Shown here piece by piece: positions 1 through 5,510 of a stretch of 5,632 nt of DNA; within the stretch, counting starts at the first letter, position 1; every line of letters starts with the position of its first letter. This DNA is from Oscillospiraceae bacterium (GTDB taxonomy: Bacteria; Bacillota_A; Clostridia; Oscillospirales; JAAYXM01). The notes under the pieces are model-generated. The model saw only the letters and a program-made list of their open reading frames with translations, was not told where the DNA came from and did no database searches. The DNA is taken from positions 1 to 5,632 of the forward strand of contig JAFQVE010000247.1 of the NCBI GenBank assembly GCA_017408185.1, written 5' to 3'. Both the position numbers and the translations under genes were made by a program.

Positions 1-150
1 CACTAAAATTGCAATCAATTCTTTTACATCTATTTCGATGCTATTAAACTCTTCTTCCGTCAAATAATCAGTTTTATGAAGCAATTTCAACCAATAATGC
101 GTTTCATTGGATTCTTTTAATGCTATATTCATTTTCGCATTCAAACAGTC
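1..150 (-). pseudogene. C-terminal remnant of a four-helix-bundle (23S rRNA intervening-sequence type) protein, cut by the window edge
   Basis: Read on the minus strand, this stretch encodes DCLNAK followed by MNIALKESNETHYWL and then a segment ending in TDYLTEEEF...VKELIAILV, which is open to the window edge. This matches the C-terminal half of the small four-helix-bundle family (TIGR02436-like), whose hallmark is 'KMNIALKE(A/S)xETxYWLxLL' followed by 'TEEEF'. The family is about 115-125 residues long. Only the last third is visible. Two in-frame stops (TAA at 159-157 and TAG at 156-154) lie directly before the first homologous residues, and the sequence further upstream is AT-rich and does not resemble the family's N-terminal half. 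The ATG at 132-130 falls inside the conserved motif and has no Shine-Dalgarno sequence. I therefore read it as a degraded or truncated gene. The family's function is unknown; it was first described inside 23S rRNA intervening sequences. Family assignment is from recalled motif; the C-terminus lies outside the window. Confidence 0.7.
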
Positions 151-239
151 ATACTATTATATTTTATCAATTTTTGCATCATTTTGCAAGAAATATTTTG
201 AAATTTTCGCAATGTTTTTAATTTTTTTGATTTCTACAG

Positions 240-277
240 AAAAAAGCTGCCTCAACAAGAAAATTTGCTGAGACAGC
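240..277 (-). terminator. Rho-independent terminator of the exported-protein gene
   Basis: On the minus strand a 13-bp stem (arms 277-265 and 258-246, all paired with two G-T wobbles) closes a 6-base loop and is followed at once by six T residues (245-240). It is the only hairpin here with a proper T tract on the minus strand. It lies about 175 bases beyond the stop codon of the exported-protein gene, so the transcript has a long 3' untranslated region. It also separates that gene from the four-helix-bundle remnant. Confidence 0.88.
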
Positions 278-280
278 CTG

Positions 281-296
281 TTGTACACCCGTACAA
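281..296. repeat. Small palindromic hairpin TTGTAC-ACCC-GTACAA
   Basis: A perfect 6-bp inverted repeat with a 4-base spacer lies three bases from the terminator stem. It could be an extra stem in the 3' untranslated region of the minus-strand transcript, or a protein-binding palindrome. No T tract follows on either strand, so it is not a terminator by itself. Confidence 0.5.
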
Positions 297-323
297 TACC
301 AAAAATGTACCTCTTTGCATTTT

Positions 324-363
324 CCACGGGGCGGCGCCCACTCCGCCCTGTGGGATGTTTTTT
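324..363 (+). terminator. GC-rich stem-loop with T tract on the plus strand (terminator-like)
   Basis: Arms 324-334 and 343-353 pair over 11 positions with one mismatch, around an 8-base loop. The GC-rich stem stands out in an AT-rich intergenic stretch. On the plus strand it is followed after four bases by TTTTTT (358-363), the layout of an intrinsic terminator, although no plus-strand gene precedes it in the window. On the minus strand it forms the first of three stem-loops in the 3' untranslated region of the exported-protein gene. It may block antisense transcription into that gene, or be a dispersed intergenic repeat. Confidence 0.4.
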
Positions 364-452
364 CTTATATATTAGTTGTTGCTATAATCTGCGATTTATT
401 TTTGCCAAGCGCTTATATCTTTTCCAATGAATATTTATATCATCAAGACCTC

Positions 453-1856
453 TTAGTTCCAAGAACCAGTCCAAGAATCTATTGCAACATTCGCTTTTGT
501 ACTGCCATTATTGTTACCGAATGTATTACCGCTGATAGTAATAGTCTTGTTGAACTGTGTCAAAACTTCTGCAGGAACGTTACCACGGATTGCCGCGCCG
601 TTATAATTGCCATTGTTCCAATCTACAAAATTACAGCCGGTAACCGTGAGGTTGTAATATGTAGCTATGTTATTATCGTAATCTGGAATGTAACCAAACG
701 AGCAACCTATACCGTGCTTGGAGGACTTTTCAAATGTGCAACCTTCAAAGGTGATGCTGTCTGCACTGTAGTTACCGCCGATATATACGTTGTATCCCTT
801 GTCAACATTGGTGTAGACATGAGAGTCATATGCTGTGAACTTGCAGTTCTTAAATACATAATTTACATCGGGGGAAATAGCACCGATATACAAACCGTAA
901 TCTGCGTAGTGCATATTCAACGAAGCATTATCGGGATTTCCGTTACCATCATTCAAATAAACCACACAATTTTCTAAAGTGATTGTTCCTTTAGACGTAG
1001 TGGTGTTTGTGTAAAGAGTGAGACCATTCTGGAAGGTTACGCCCTTGATGGTGATATCTGCATTTCCTGCAAGGCAAACCTCCTGATACTCAGCTGCATA
1101 AGTGTTTCCACCGCCGTCAACTACTGTGTTACTCTGTACTGCATCAAGCTCATGCCACGGCTGAGCCTCTTCCTGAACGTCTTCTTTATACACAGCCTTG
1201 TTATCATATGTATTGTCGAAACTGTCGCTTTCCGCATCCTTCTGTGTTGCATTTACAATGATATCAAACGAAACTTCGCCGTCCTGATATTCATTCGTTG
1301 CTTCTTCCTGCATATGTATTGCAAGTGCGAAGTAGTGCTCTTTACCGGGGTCAAGCTGGATGTCAGCATAGCCCGTTTCATTTACTCCTATCTGAACTTC
1401 TTTTCCGTTCTCGGCATTCCATGCCGTTACAGGATTATCTTTTGTTGCATCGGGAATTATTGCATATCGCATTACCTTATAGAGATCTTTTGCTCCGTTC
1501 TCAACATCAACCTCAACCTTATACTTGAGAGTTAAACTGCCGTTGTTCTTGATTGCGAGGTATGCAACCTGAGTTTTTCCCGGTTCCCAAAGCGTTTCGG
1601 CATTGTTGTTTGCAGCAATGGAGCCTGCTCCGAAAATCGGATTAGATACGTCGGTAATTTCCGTTTCATATTCTCCGTTCACATCTGTGTCCATCAGAAG
1701 TTGAACATCAAGATTACCTGCGATAATCTTGTTGTTACTGCTCGTCACGGTGTCCGTAAACCATGCGAACGTTGCGCCCATGAGCATTGTAAAACAGAGC
1801 AGAAGTGATATAATACTCATAAACAATGCTTTTTTTGTTGCCTTTGAATTTGTCAT
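453..1856 (-). CDS. SipW-dependent exported protein: TasA/camelysin-like domain plus C-terminal beta-helix-like region
   Basis: A 467-residue exported protein. Residues 7-34 form a SipW-cognate signal peptide: KK, a hydrophobic stretch, then GATFAWFTD, with cleavage probably after A31 by an archaeal/ER-type signal peptidase that is not in this window. Residues about 42-205 resemble the TasA/camelysin fold, with the typical 'AGNLDVQL', 'LWEPGKTQVAYLAIKNNGSL' and 'YKVEV' segments. An acidic linker (about 205-235) leads to a C-terminal half with recurring strand-turn units (IKGVTF 270-275, LENCVVY, FKNCKF, FEGCTF, VTGCNF, ISGNTF), typical of a right-handed parallel beta-helix. Cysteines recur at equivalent positions (297, 338, 373, 408). 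There is no LPXTG motif or C-terminal membrane helix, so it is probably secreted or assembled into surface fibres. The start is supported by GAAAGGTG (1874-1867) ten bases upstream of the ATG. Family knowledge links TasA homologues to biofilm fibres; the exact role here is unknown. No catalytic motif was recognised. Confidence 0.9.
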   Translation of the reverse strand: MTNSKATKKALFMSIISLLLCFTMLMGATFAWFTDTVTSSNNKIIAGNLDVQLLMDTDVNGEYETEITDVSNPIFGAGSIAANNNAETLWEPGKTQVAYLAIKNNGSLTLKYKVEVDVENGAKDLYKVMRYAIIPDATKDNPVTAWNAENGKEVQIGVNETGYADIQLDPGKEHYFALAIHMQEEATNEYQDGEVSFDIIVNATQKDAESDSFDNTYDNKAVYKEDVQEEAQPWHELDAVQSNTVVDGGGNTYAAEYQEVCLAGNADITIKGVTFQNGLTLYTNTTTSKGTITLENCVVYLNDGNGNPDNASLNMHYADYGLYIGAISPDVNYVFKNCKFTAYDSHVYTNVDKGYNVYIGGNYSADSITFEGCTFEKSSKHGIGCSFGYIPDYDNNIATYYNLTVTGCNFVDWNNGNYNGAAIRGNVPAEVLTQFNKTITISGNTFGNNNGSTKANVAIDSWTGSWN

Positions 1857-1896
1857 TTTGCTTTTTCACCTTTCTTTGTTTTGATTTTGGTTTTGA

Positions 1897-1969
1897 CATA
1901 ATGCGATGCTGAACATTACCCTTCCATGTCATCCTGAGCGGAGGGCGATTTGTGCAGCATTTCATTACG
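1897..1969 (-). other. Large stem-loop just upstream of the ribosome binding site
   Basis: Arms 1969-1955 and 1911-1897 (minus-strand reading) pair at 13 of 15 positions, with a two-base internal mismatch and one G-T wobble. Inside, CCCTCC (1945-1940) can pair with GGAAGGG (1925-1919) with one bulged base. The structure ends about 22 bases before the Shine-Dalgarno sequence of the exported-protein gene. Its apical part includes the sequence TGTCATCCTGAGCGGAG (plus strand, 1927-1943), which I recall as a common start of intergenic repeats in Firmicutes genomes. Confidence 0.5.
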
Positions 1970-1973
1970 TTTT

Positions 1974-2012
1974 TATATACTCCGGCGGATGTGGGCACAC
2001 CGCCGTTATATA
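1974..2012. repeat. Stem-loop with CGGCGG/CCGCCG core
   Basis: CGGCGG (1983-1988) pairs perfectly with CCGCCG (2000-2005). The inside can extend by three pairs (TGT/ACA) past a bulged A. The outside can extend through TATATA arms (1974-1979 and 2007-2012) past a small asymmetric internal loop. It sits in the middle of the leader of the minus-strand gene, and its GC-rich core contrasts with the AT-rich flanks. Confidence 0.5.
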
Positions 2013-2038
2013 CGTTCAATGTATATGCATTTAGGCAG

Positions 2039-2082
2039 CTTTGGTGTTGTATCTCATACAACACCAAAGGGATATCCCTTTG
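2039..2082. repeat. Perfect 13-bp hairpin overlapping an 18-bp perfect palindrome
   Basis: CTTTGGTGTTGTA (2039-2051) pairs perfectly with 2057-2069 around a 5-base loop. The sequence 2065-2082 (CAAAGGGATATCCCTTTG) is a perfect 18-bp palindrome that shares its first five bases with the 3' arm of the hairpin. In the minus-strand leader RNA, the shared CUUUG can pair either with CAAAG of the palindrome or with CAAAG of the hairpin, so the two full structures compete. The palindrome could also be a protein operator near the start of the transcript. On the plus strand it is followed by GCGTTTTT, a weak terminator-like layout. Confidence 0.6.
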
Positions 2083-2110
2083 CGTTTTTGCAATAACATT
2101 ATTATCGCAT

Positions 2111-2139
2111 TTGACATTATACAACAGAATTATTGTTAT
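2111..2139 (+). promoter_or_regulatory. Possible divergent promoter for feoAB, overlapping the minus-strand promoter
   Basis: Because of the inverted repeat, the plus strand also has a perfect TTGACA (2111-2116), followed after 17 bases by TGTTAT (2134-2139). The -10 element matches at four of six positions but lacks the important A at its second position. It would give a feoAB leader of about 90 nt. An alternative, weaker candidate nearer the gene is TTGTAA (2172-2177)-N17-GCATAA (2195-2200). No clear Fur or DtxR box was seen. Confidence 0.35.
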
Positions 2140-2144
2140 GTCAA
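2116..2144 (-). promoter_or_regulatory. Consensus sigma-A promoter of the exported-protein gene
   Basis: On the minus strand TTGACA (2144-2139), a 17-base spacer and TATAAT (2121-2116) match the vegetative promoter consensus at all twelve positions. Transcription should start near 2109. The two boxes lie inside an inverted repeat (TTGACAT at 2111-2117 against ATGTCAA at 2138-2144). Confidence 0.88.
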
Positions 2145-2238
2145 GCACTTTTTCCCGCGATAAGCTTCGGCTTGTAACACTCCTTTTCTCTCCTGCATAA
2201 GTTAAAATGAAAAACTACATTTCGGGAGTGAATTTTCC

Positions 2239-2478
2239 ATGTACGGAAAAATCCGTCTTTGCGATATGCTTCCGGGAGAGCGCGGACGCGTCTTTTCACT
2301 GTCGGAGAAAAGCAGTATCTTCGAACGTCTGCGCGATCTCGGACTGATTAAAGGAACGAGGGTTGAGTGTGTTATGAAAAGCCCGCTCGGTGACCCTACA
2401 GCTTATCTTATACGCGGTGCGCTTATCGCCCTGCGCTATGATGACGCAAAATATGTTCTCATTGAAAGGATGGGGTGA
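2239..2478 (+). CDS. feoA: FeoA, SH3-like accessory protein of ferrous iron transport
   Basis: A small cytosolic protein of 79 residues, the usual length for FeoA, which binds FeoB and supports Fe(II) uptake. The SH3-like fold pattern is complete: LCDMLPGERGRV (7-18), ERLRDLGLIKGT (29-40), the signature SPLGDPTAYLIRG (48-60) and IALRYDDAKYVLIE (63-76). The ATG is preceded by GGGAG (2224-2228) at good spacing. The stop is only six bases before the feoB start, so the two genes form an operon and are probably translationally coupled. Iron regulation is expected from the family but no operator could be read with confidence. Confidence 0.95.
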   Translation: MYGKIRLCDMLPGERGRVFSLSEKSSIFERLRDLGLIKGTRVECVMKSPLGDPTAYLIRGALIALRYDDAKYVLIERMG

Positions 2479-2484
2479 TTTTAT

Positions 2485-4386
2485 TTGGGACTTACACGTG
2501 ATTCCGTTGGCAAGGGTGCCGCGGACAGCACTCTTATTATAAAAAAAAGAAATCCTGATGACCGGGTTATTGCACTTGCAGGAAACCCAAACGTCGGAAA
2601 AAGCACGGTTTTCAACGAACTGACGGGACTGCGCCAGCACACCGGCAACTGGCCGGGGAAAACCGTGACAAACGCACAAGGCTTCTGCGAAAGAAACGGA
2701 CACGGCTATGTACTCGTTGATATTCCGGGTACATACTCGCTCTCTCCTTCTTCTGCCGAAGAAGAAGTCGCCCGGGATTTTCTGTGTTCCGGCACCGCGG
2801 ATGCCGTTGTTGTTGTCTGCGATGCAACATGCCTTGAGCGCAATCTTATCCTCGTTTTGCAGACTGCAGAAATCGCCGATAATGTTATTGTCTGCGTAAA
2901 TCTTATGGACGAAGCAGAAAAAAAGAAAATTGAAATAGACCTTGATGCACTCTCACGCGAGCTTTCCCTTCCCGTGGTTGCAGCCCGCGCACGTGACGGC
3001 AAAGGACTTGACCTTCTTCTTGATACCGCGGAAACCGTTATTTCAGAGGCTTTGCCACGCAAAACGCTCTCGTTTTCTTCTCCGGAGGAGCTTGCGTGTG
3101 AAGCCGGACGTATTTACAGCCTTTCGGTGAAGAAGGCGGGCAGCGGAAGCTATTCGCCACGCGAGCGGCTTGCGGATAAAATTCTGACAAGCAAGCTTTT
3201 CGGATTTCCGATAATGCTTTTATTGCTTCTCGGTATATTTTGGCTGACTATCGAGGGTGCAAATTATCCGTCTTCGCTCCTTTCCGGATTTCTCCTCGGG
3301 CTTGAAGACGATATTTTCCGTTTTCTCTCTTTTCTGCACCTTCCCGCAATGATTTGCGAGGCGCTCGTCTTTGGTGTATACCGCACGCTTTCGTGGGTTG
3401 TGTCCGTAATGCTTCCTCCCATGGCGATATTTTTTCCTCTGTTTACGCTTTTGGAAGATCTCGGATATCTACCGCGCGTTGCGTTTAACTTAGACCGCAT
3501 ATTTAAAAAATGCGGTGCCTGCGGGAAGCAAGGACTGACAACATGTATGGGCTTTGGCTGTAACGCCGCCGGTGTTGTTGGATGCCGCATTATTGATTCT
3601 CCGCGCGAGCGGCTTATTGCGATGCTTACAAACAGCTTTATTCCCTGCAACGGGCGTTTTCCGGCGCTCATTTCCATTCTTACAATATTCTTTATCGGAC
3701 ACGGCGGAGGTCTTTTAAAATCCGGACTCGCGGCAGCTTCCCTCACCTGCCTTATACTTCTCGGGATACTTATGTCCTTTCTCGCATCAAAGCTTCTGTC
3801 AGCGACTGTTCTGCGCGGAGTTCCGTCATCCTTTACACTTGAGCTTTCCCCATACCGCGCACCTCAGGTCGGCAAGGTTATCGTCCGCTCAATCTTTGAC
3901 AGAACCCTGTTCGTCCTCGGACGCGCCGTAAGTGCCGCCGCACCTGCCGGTCTTCTCATCTGGCTTATGGCAAATGTGACGCTCGGCGGGCAGACGCTTC
4001 TTTCCCACTGCAGCACTTTTCTTGACCCGGTCGGGCGGCTTTTGGGACTTGACGGCGTTATCCTGATGGCTTTTATTCTTGGATTTCCCGCAAACGAGAT
4101 AGTTATTCCCATCATAATAATGGCATATACCGCCGGAGGCTCGCTTACCGATATAAGCGACCTTGGCACACTTTCCACGCTTTTGCGCGACAACGGATGG
4201 GGAATACAAACCGCAATAAGCGTTATGCTCTTCTCTCTTATGCACTGGCCTTGTGCCACCACGCTTATGACAATAAAAAAAGAGAGCGGAAGCCTTCTCT
4301 GGACGGGCGTTGCCGCCGTCTTGCCGACGCTTTTTGGTATAATTTCATGTATGCTGCTGAACGCAATTGTAAAAATATTGTTATAA
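2485..4386 (+). CDS. feoB: FeoB, ferrous iron transporter with N-terminal GTPase domain
   Basis: An inner-membrane Fe(II) permease of 633 residues. The N-terminal G domain shows G1 GNPNVGKS (33-40), the FeoB-specific GNWPGKTV switch I with G2 T60, G3 DIPG (79-82) and G4 NLMD (139-142). A linker (about 165-230) leads to the membrane part, which begins near residue 240 with about eight hydrophobic segments. Two gate-like repeats carry the conserved cysteines: GFGCN (C359) and FIPCNGRFP (C388), with additional C343, C346, C354 and C367 in the KCGACGKQG...GC stretch, plus C590 in HWPC. The start is TTG: an in-frame stop (2476-2478) lies just upstream, AAGGA and GGGG precede it, and no in-frame ATG comes before the GTPase motifs. 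It is shorter than the E. coli protein (773 residues) and lacks a long C-terminal tail, as in many clostridial homologues. No feoC follows. Confidence 0.96.
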   Translation: MGLTRDSVGKGAADSTLIIKKRNPDDRVIALAGNPNVGKSTVFNELTGLRQHTGNWPGKTVTNAQGFCERNGHGYVLVDIPGTYSLSPSSAEEEVARDFLCSGTADAVVVVCDATCLERNLILVLQTAEIADNVIVCVNLMDEAEKKKIEIDLDALSRELSLPVVAARARDGKGLDLLLDTAETVISEALPRKTLSFSSPEELACEAGRIYSLSVKKAGSGSYSPRERLADKILTSKLFGFPIMLLLLLGIFWLTIEGANYPSSLLSGFLLGLEDDIFRFLSFLHLPAMICEALVFGVYRTLSWVVSVMLPPMAIFFPLFTLLEDLGYLPRVAFNLDRIFKKCGACGKQGLTTCMGFGCNAAGVVGCRIIDSPRERLIAMLTNSFIPCNGRFPALISILTIFFIGHGGGLLKSGLAAASLTCLILLGILMSFLASKLLSATVLRGVPSSFTLELSPYRAPQVGKVIVRSIFDRTLFVLGRAVSAAAPAGLLIWLMANVTLGGQTLLSHCSTFLDPVGRLLGLDGVILMAFILGFPANEIVIPIIIMAYTAGGSLTDISDLGTLSTLLRDNGWGIQTAISVMLFSLMHWPCATTLMTIKKESGSLLWTGVAAVLPTLFGIISCMLLNAIVKILL

Positions 4387-4409
4387 CGCAAAAAAACCGT
4401 CTCAAAACA

Positions 4410-4438
4410 TTGACATTCAAGCGATTTTGTGTTTTAAT
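4410..4438 (+). promoter_or_regulatory. Extended -10 sigma-A promoter for ddh
   Basis: A perfect TTGACA (4410-4415), a 17-base spacer, and TTTAAT (4433-4438) with the extended -10 dinucleotide TG at 4430-4431. Transcription should start near 4445, leaving a leader of about 40 nt. This shows that ddh is an independent unit although no terminator separates it from feoB. Confidence 0.8.
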
Positions 4439-4485
4439 TATTCATCATAAAGCAGTGTTAAATCACCCCGAAAGGAAGTTTTAAT

Positions 4486-5466
4486 ATGAAGATAAAAGTT
4501 GCAATCGCAGGCTATGGAAATCTCGGCCGCGGAGTTGAGTGTGCAGTAAGCGCCGCTCCCGATATGGAGCTTTGCGCGCTCTTTACAAGGCGTGCCCCCG
4601 AAAGCGTTAAACCTGCGACAAATGTTCCCGTATATCATATGGACAAAGCAGCAGAAATGAAGGATGATATAGACGTTCTCATCCTCTGCGGCGGAAGTGC
4701 CAACGACCTTCCCACCCAGACGCCTGAGCTTGCAAAGCATTTTAACGTAATTGACAGCTTTGACACACACGCAAAAATCCCCGAGCATTTTGCAAACGTT
4801 GATAAAGAGAGCCGTGCGGCAAAGAAAATAAGCATAATCTCCGTCGGCTGGGATCCCGGCATGTTTTCTCTCAACCGTCTTTACGGTCAGGCAATCCTTC
4901 CCGAGGGCAACGACTATACCTTCTGGGGCAAAGGCGTAAGCCAGGGGCACTCCGATGCGATACGCAGAATTGACGGAGTCCTTGATGCACGTCAGTATAC
5001 CGTTCCGGTTGAAGGCGCACTCGCAAGCGTCCGTTCAGGAGAAAATCCGACACTTACAACACGCGAGAAGCACACGCGTGAATGCTTTGTCGTAGCGGAA
5101 GAAGGCGCTGATCTCGCACGGAAAGAGCGCGAAATCGTAACTATGCCAAACTATTTTGCAGATTACGATACAACCGTTCACTTCATTTCTCAGGAAGAAC
5201 TTAACCGTGACCACGCAGGCATTCCGCACGGCGGAAGAGTTTTCCGCACCGGAACAACCAACAACGGCAAAAACTCTCACGTTATTGAATACAGCTTAAA
5301 GCTTGACTCAAATCCCGAATTTACCGCAAGCGTTCTCACTGCATATGCCCGCGCGGCATACCGTTTGAATAAAGAAGGCGCATATGGTGCAAAAACCGTT
5401 TTTGATATTGCACCGGCATATCTCCACCCCGCAAGCGGCGAAGAGCTTCGCAAAAATCTTTTATAA
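4486..5466 (+). CDS. ddh: meso-Diaminopimelate D-dehydrogenase (EC 1.4.1.16)
   Basis: A cytosolic NADPH-dependent enzyme of 326 residues (the Corynebacterium glutamicum enzyme has 320). It converts L-2-amino-6-oxopimelate (tetrahydrodipicolinate) and ammonia directly to meso-diaminopimelate, the one-step branch of lysine and peptidoglycan precursor synthesis. The N-terminal Rossmann motif is GYGNLGRG (9-16), with FTRR (33-36) placing R35 and R36 for the NADP phosphate. Family blocks follow: VIDSFDTHAKIP (88-99), SVGWDPGMFSLNR (119-131), FWGKGVSQGHSDAIRRI (146-162), HTRE (196-199), HAGIPHGG (243-250) and NPEFTASVL (276-284). The ATG is preceded by AAAGGAAG (4471-4478). It has its own promoter about 50 bases upstream. 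The gene is complete and shows no sign of decay. Confidence 0.96.
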   Translation: MKIKVAIAGYGNLGRGVECAVSAAPDMELCALFTRRAPESVKPATNVPVYHMDKAAEMKDDIDVLILCGGSANDLPTQTPELAKHFNVIDSFDTHAKIPEHFANVDKESRAAKKISIISVGWDPGMFSLNRLYGQAILPEGNDYTFWGKGVSQGHSDAIRRIDGVLDARQYTVPVEGALASVRSGENPTLTTREKHTRECFVVAEEGADLARKEREIVTMPNYFADYDTTVHFISQEELNRDHAGIPHGGRVFRTGTTNNGKNSHVIEYSLKLDSNPEFTASVLTAYARAAYRLNKEGAYGAKTVFDIAPAYLHPASGEELRKNLL

Positions 5467-5484
5467 AACACCTCCAGCAGAAAC

Positions 5485-5506
5485 GGGGCTTTAGCAAAAC
5501 AGCCCA
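5485..5506 (+). terminator. Weak stem-loop after ddh
   Basis: GGGCT (5486-5490) pairs with AGCCC (5501-5505) around a 10-base loop that can add two A-T pairs with a bulge. It begins about 20 bases after the ddh stop, where a terminator is expected. However, the nearest T run (TTTTTTT, 5532-5538) is 26 bases downstream, so this is at best an imperfect terminator. Confidence 0.3.
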
Positions 5507-5510
5507 GACC

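Larger units (their letters stand above)
1857..2109 (-). promoter_or_regulatory. Long structured 5' leader of the exported-protein gene
   Basis: From the predicted start site (about 2109, seven bases after the -10 box) to the ATG at 1856 the transcript has an untranslated leader of about 250 nt. It contains several strong stem-loops, listed separately, and ends in an AC/AG-rich unstructured stretch that carries the ribosome binding site. No known riboswitch consensus was recognised. No stem is followed by a T run on this strand, so control by transcription termination is not evident. Control of translation or of RNA stability would fit better. This is inference from sequence folding by eye. 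Confidence 0.5.

Noticed and set aside
315..977. A 220-codon plus-strand open frame antisense to the exported-protein gene
   Set aside because: It lies opposite the beta-helix coding region, has a low-complexity Val/Ile/Thr/Cys-rich product with no recognisable domain, and starts inside the GC-rich stem-loop region without a ribosome binding site.
2031..2099. A 22-codon leader open frame (minus strand) across the palindrome and hairpin, as a possible attenuation peptide
   Set aside because: It has no Shine-Dalgarno sequence, begins about ten bases after the predicted start site, contains no run of one amino acid, and no terminator hairpin follows it.
2060..2100. A possible cyclic-di-GMP-I riboswitch, suggested by ACGCAAAGGG in the leader
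   Set aside because: Only the GCAAAG string agrees. The other conserved parts of that riboswitch, its tetraloop and receptor, and the paired P1 helix were not found.
2092..2108. A Fur-box-like GATAATAATGTTATT sequence near the divergent promoter
   Set aside because: Only one half matches the GATAAT repeat well, and it lies downstream of the minus-strand start rather than at the feoA promoter. It is too weak to call in AT-rich DNA.
1735..2148. A 137-codon minus-strand frame covering the leader and the start of the exported-protein gene
   Set aside because: Its start codon lies upstream of the predicted transcription start, within the promoter. Its product has no family resemblance, and it overlaps the well-supported signal peptide in another frame.
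2162..2173. AAGC-TTCG-GCTT hairpin as a terminator between the divergent genes
   Set aside because: The stem has only four pairs and no T tract follows on either strand.
2205..2222. AAATG/CATTT inverted repeat just before the feoA ribosome binding site
   Set aside because: Five-base AT-rich arms with an eight-base spacer are expected by chance, and the sequence does not resemble a known iron-regulator site.
4387..4409. A terminator between feoB and ddh
   Set aside because: The short gap holds an A run and no inverted repeat able to form a stem followed by T residues.
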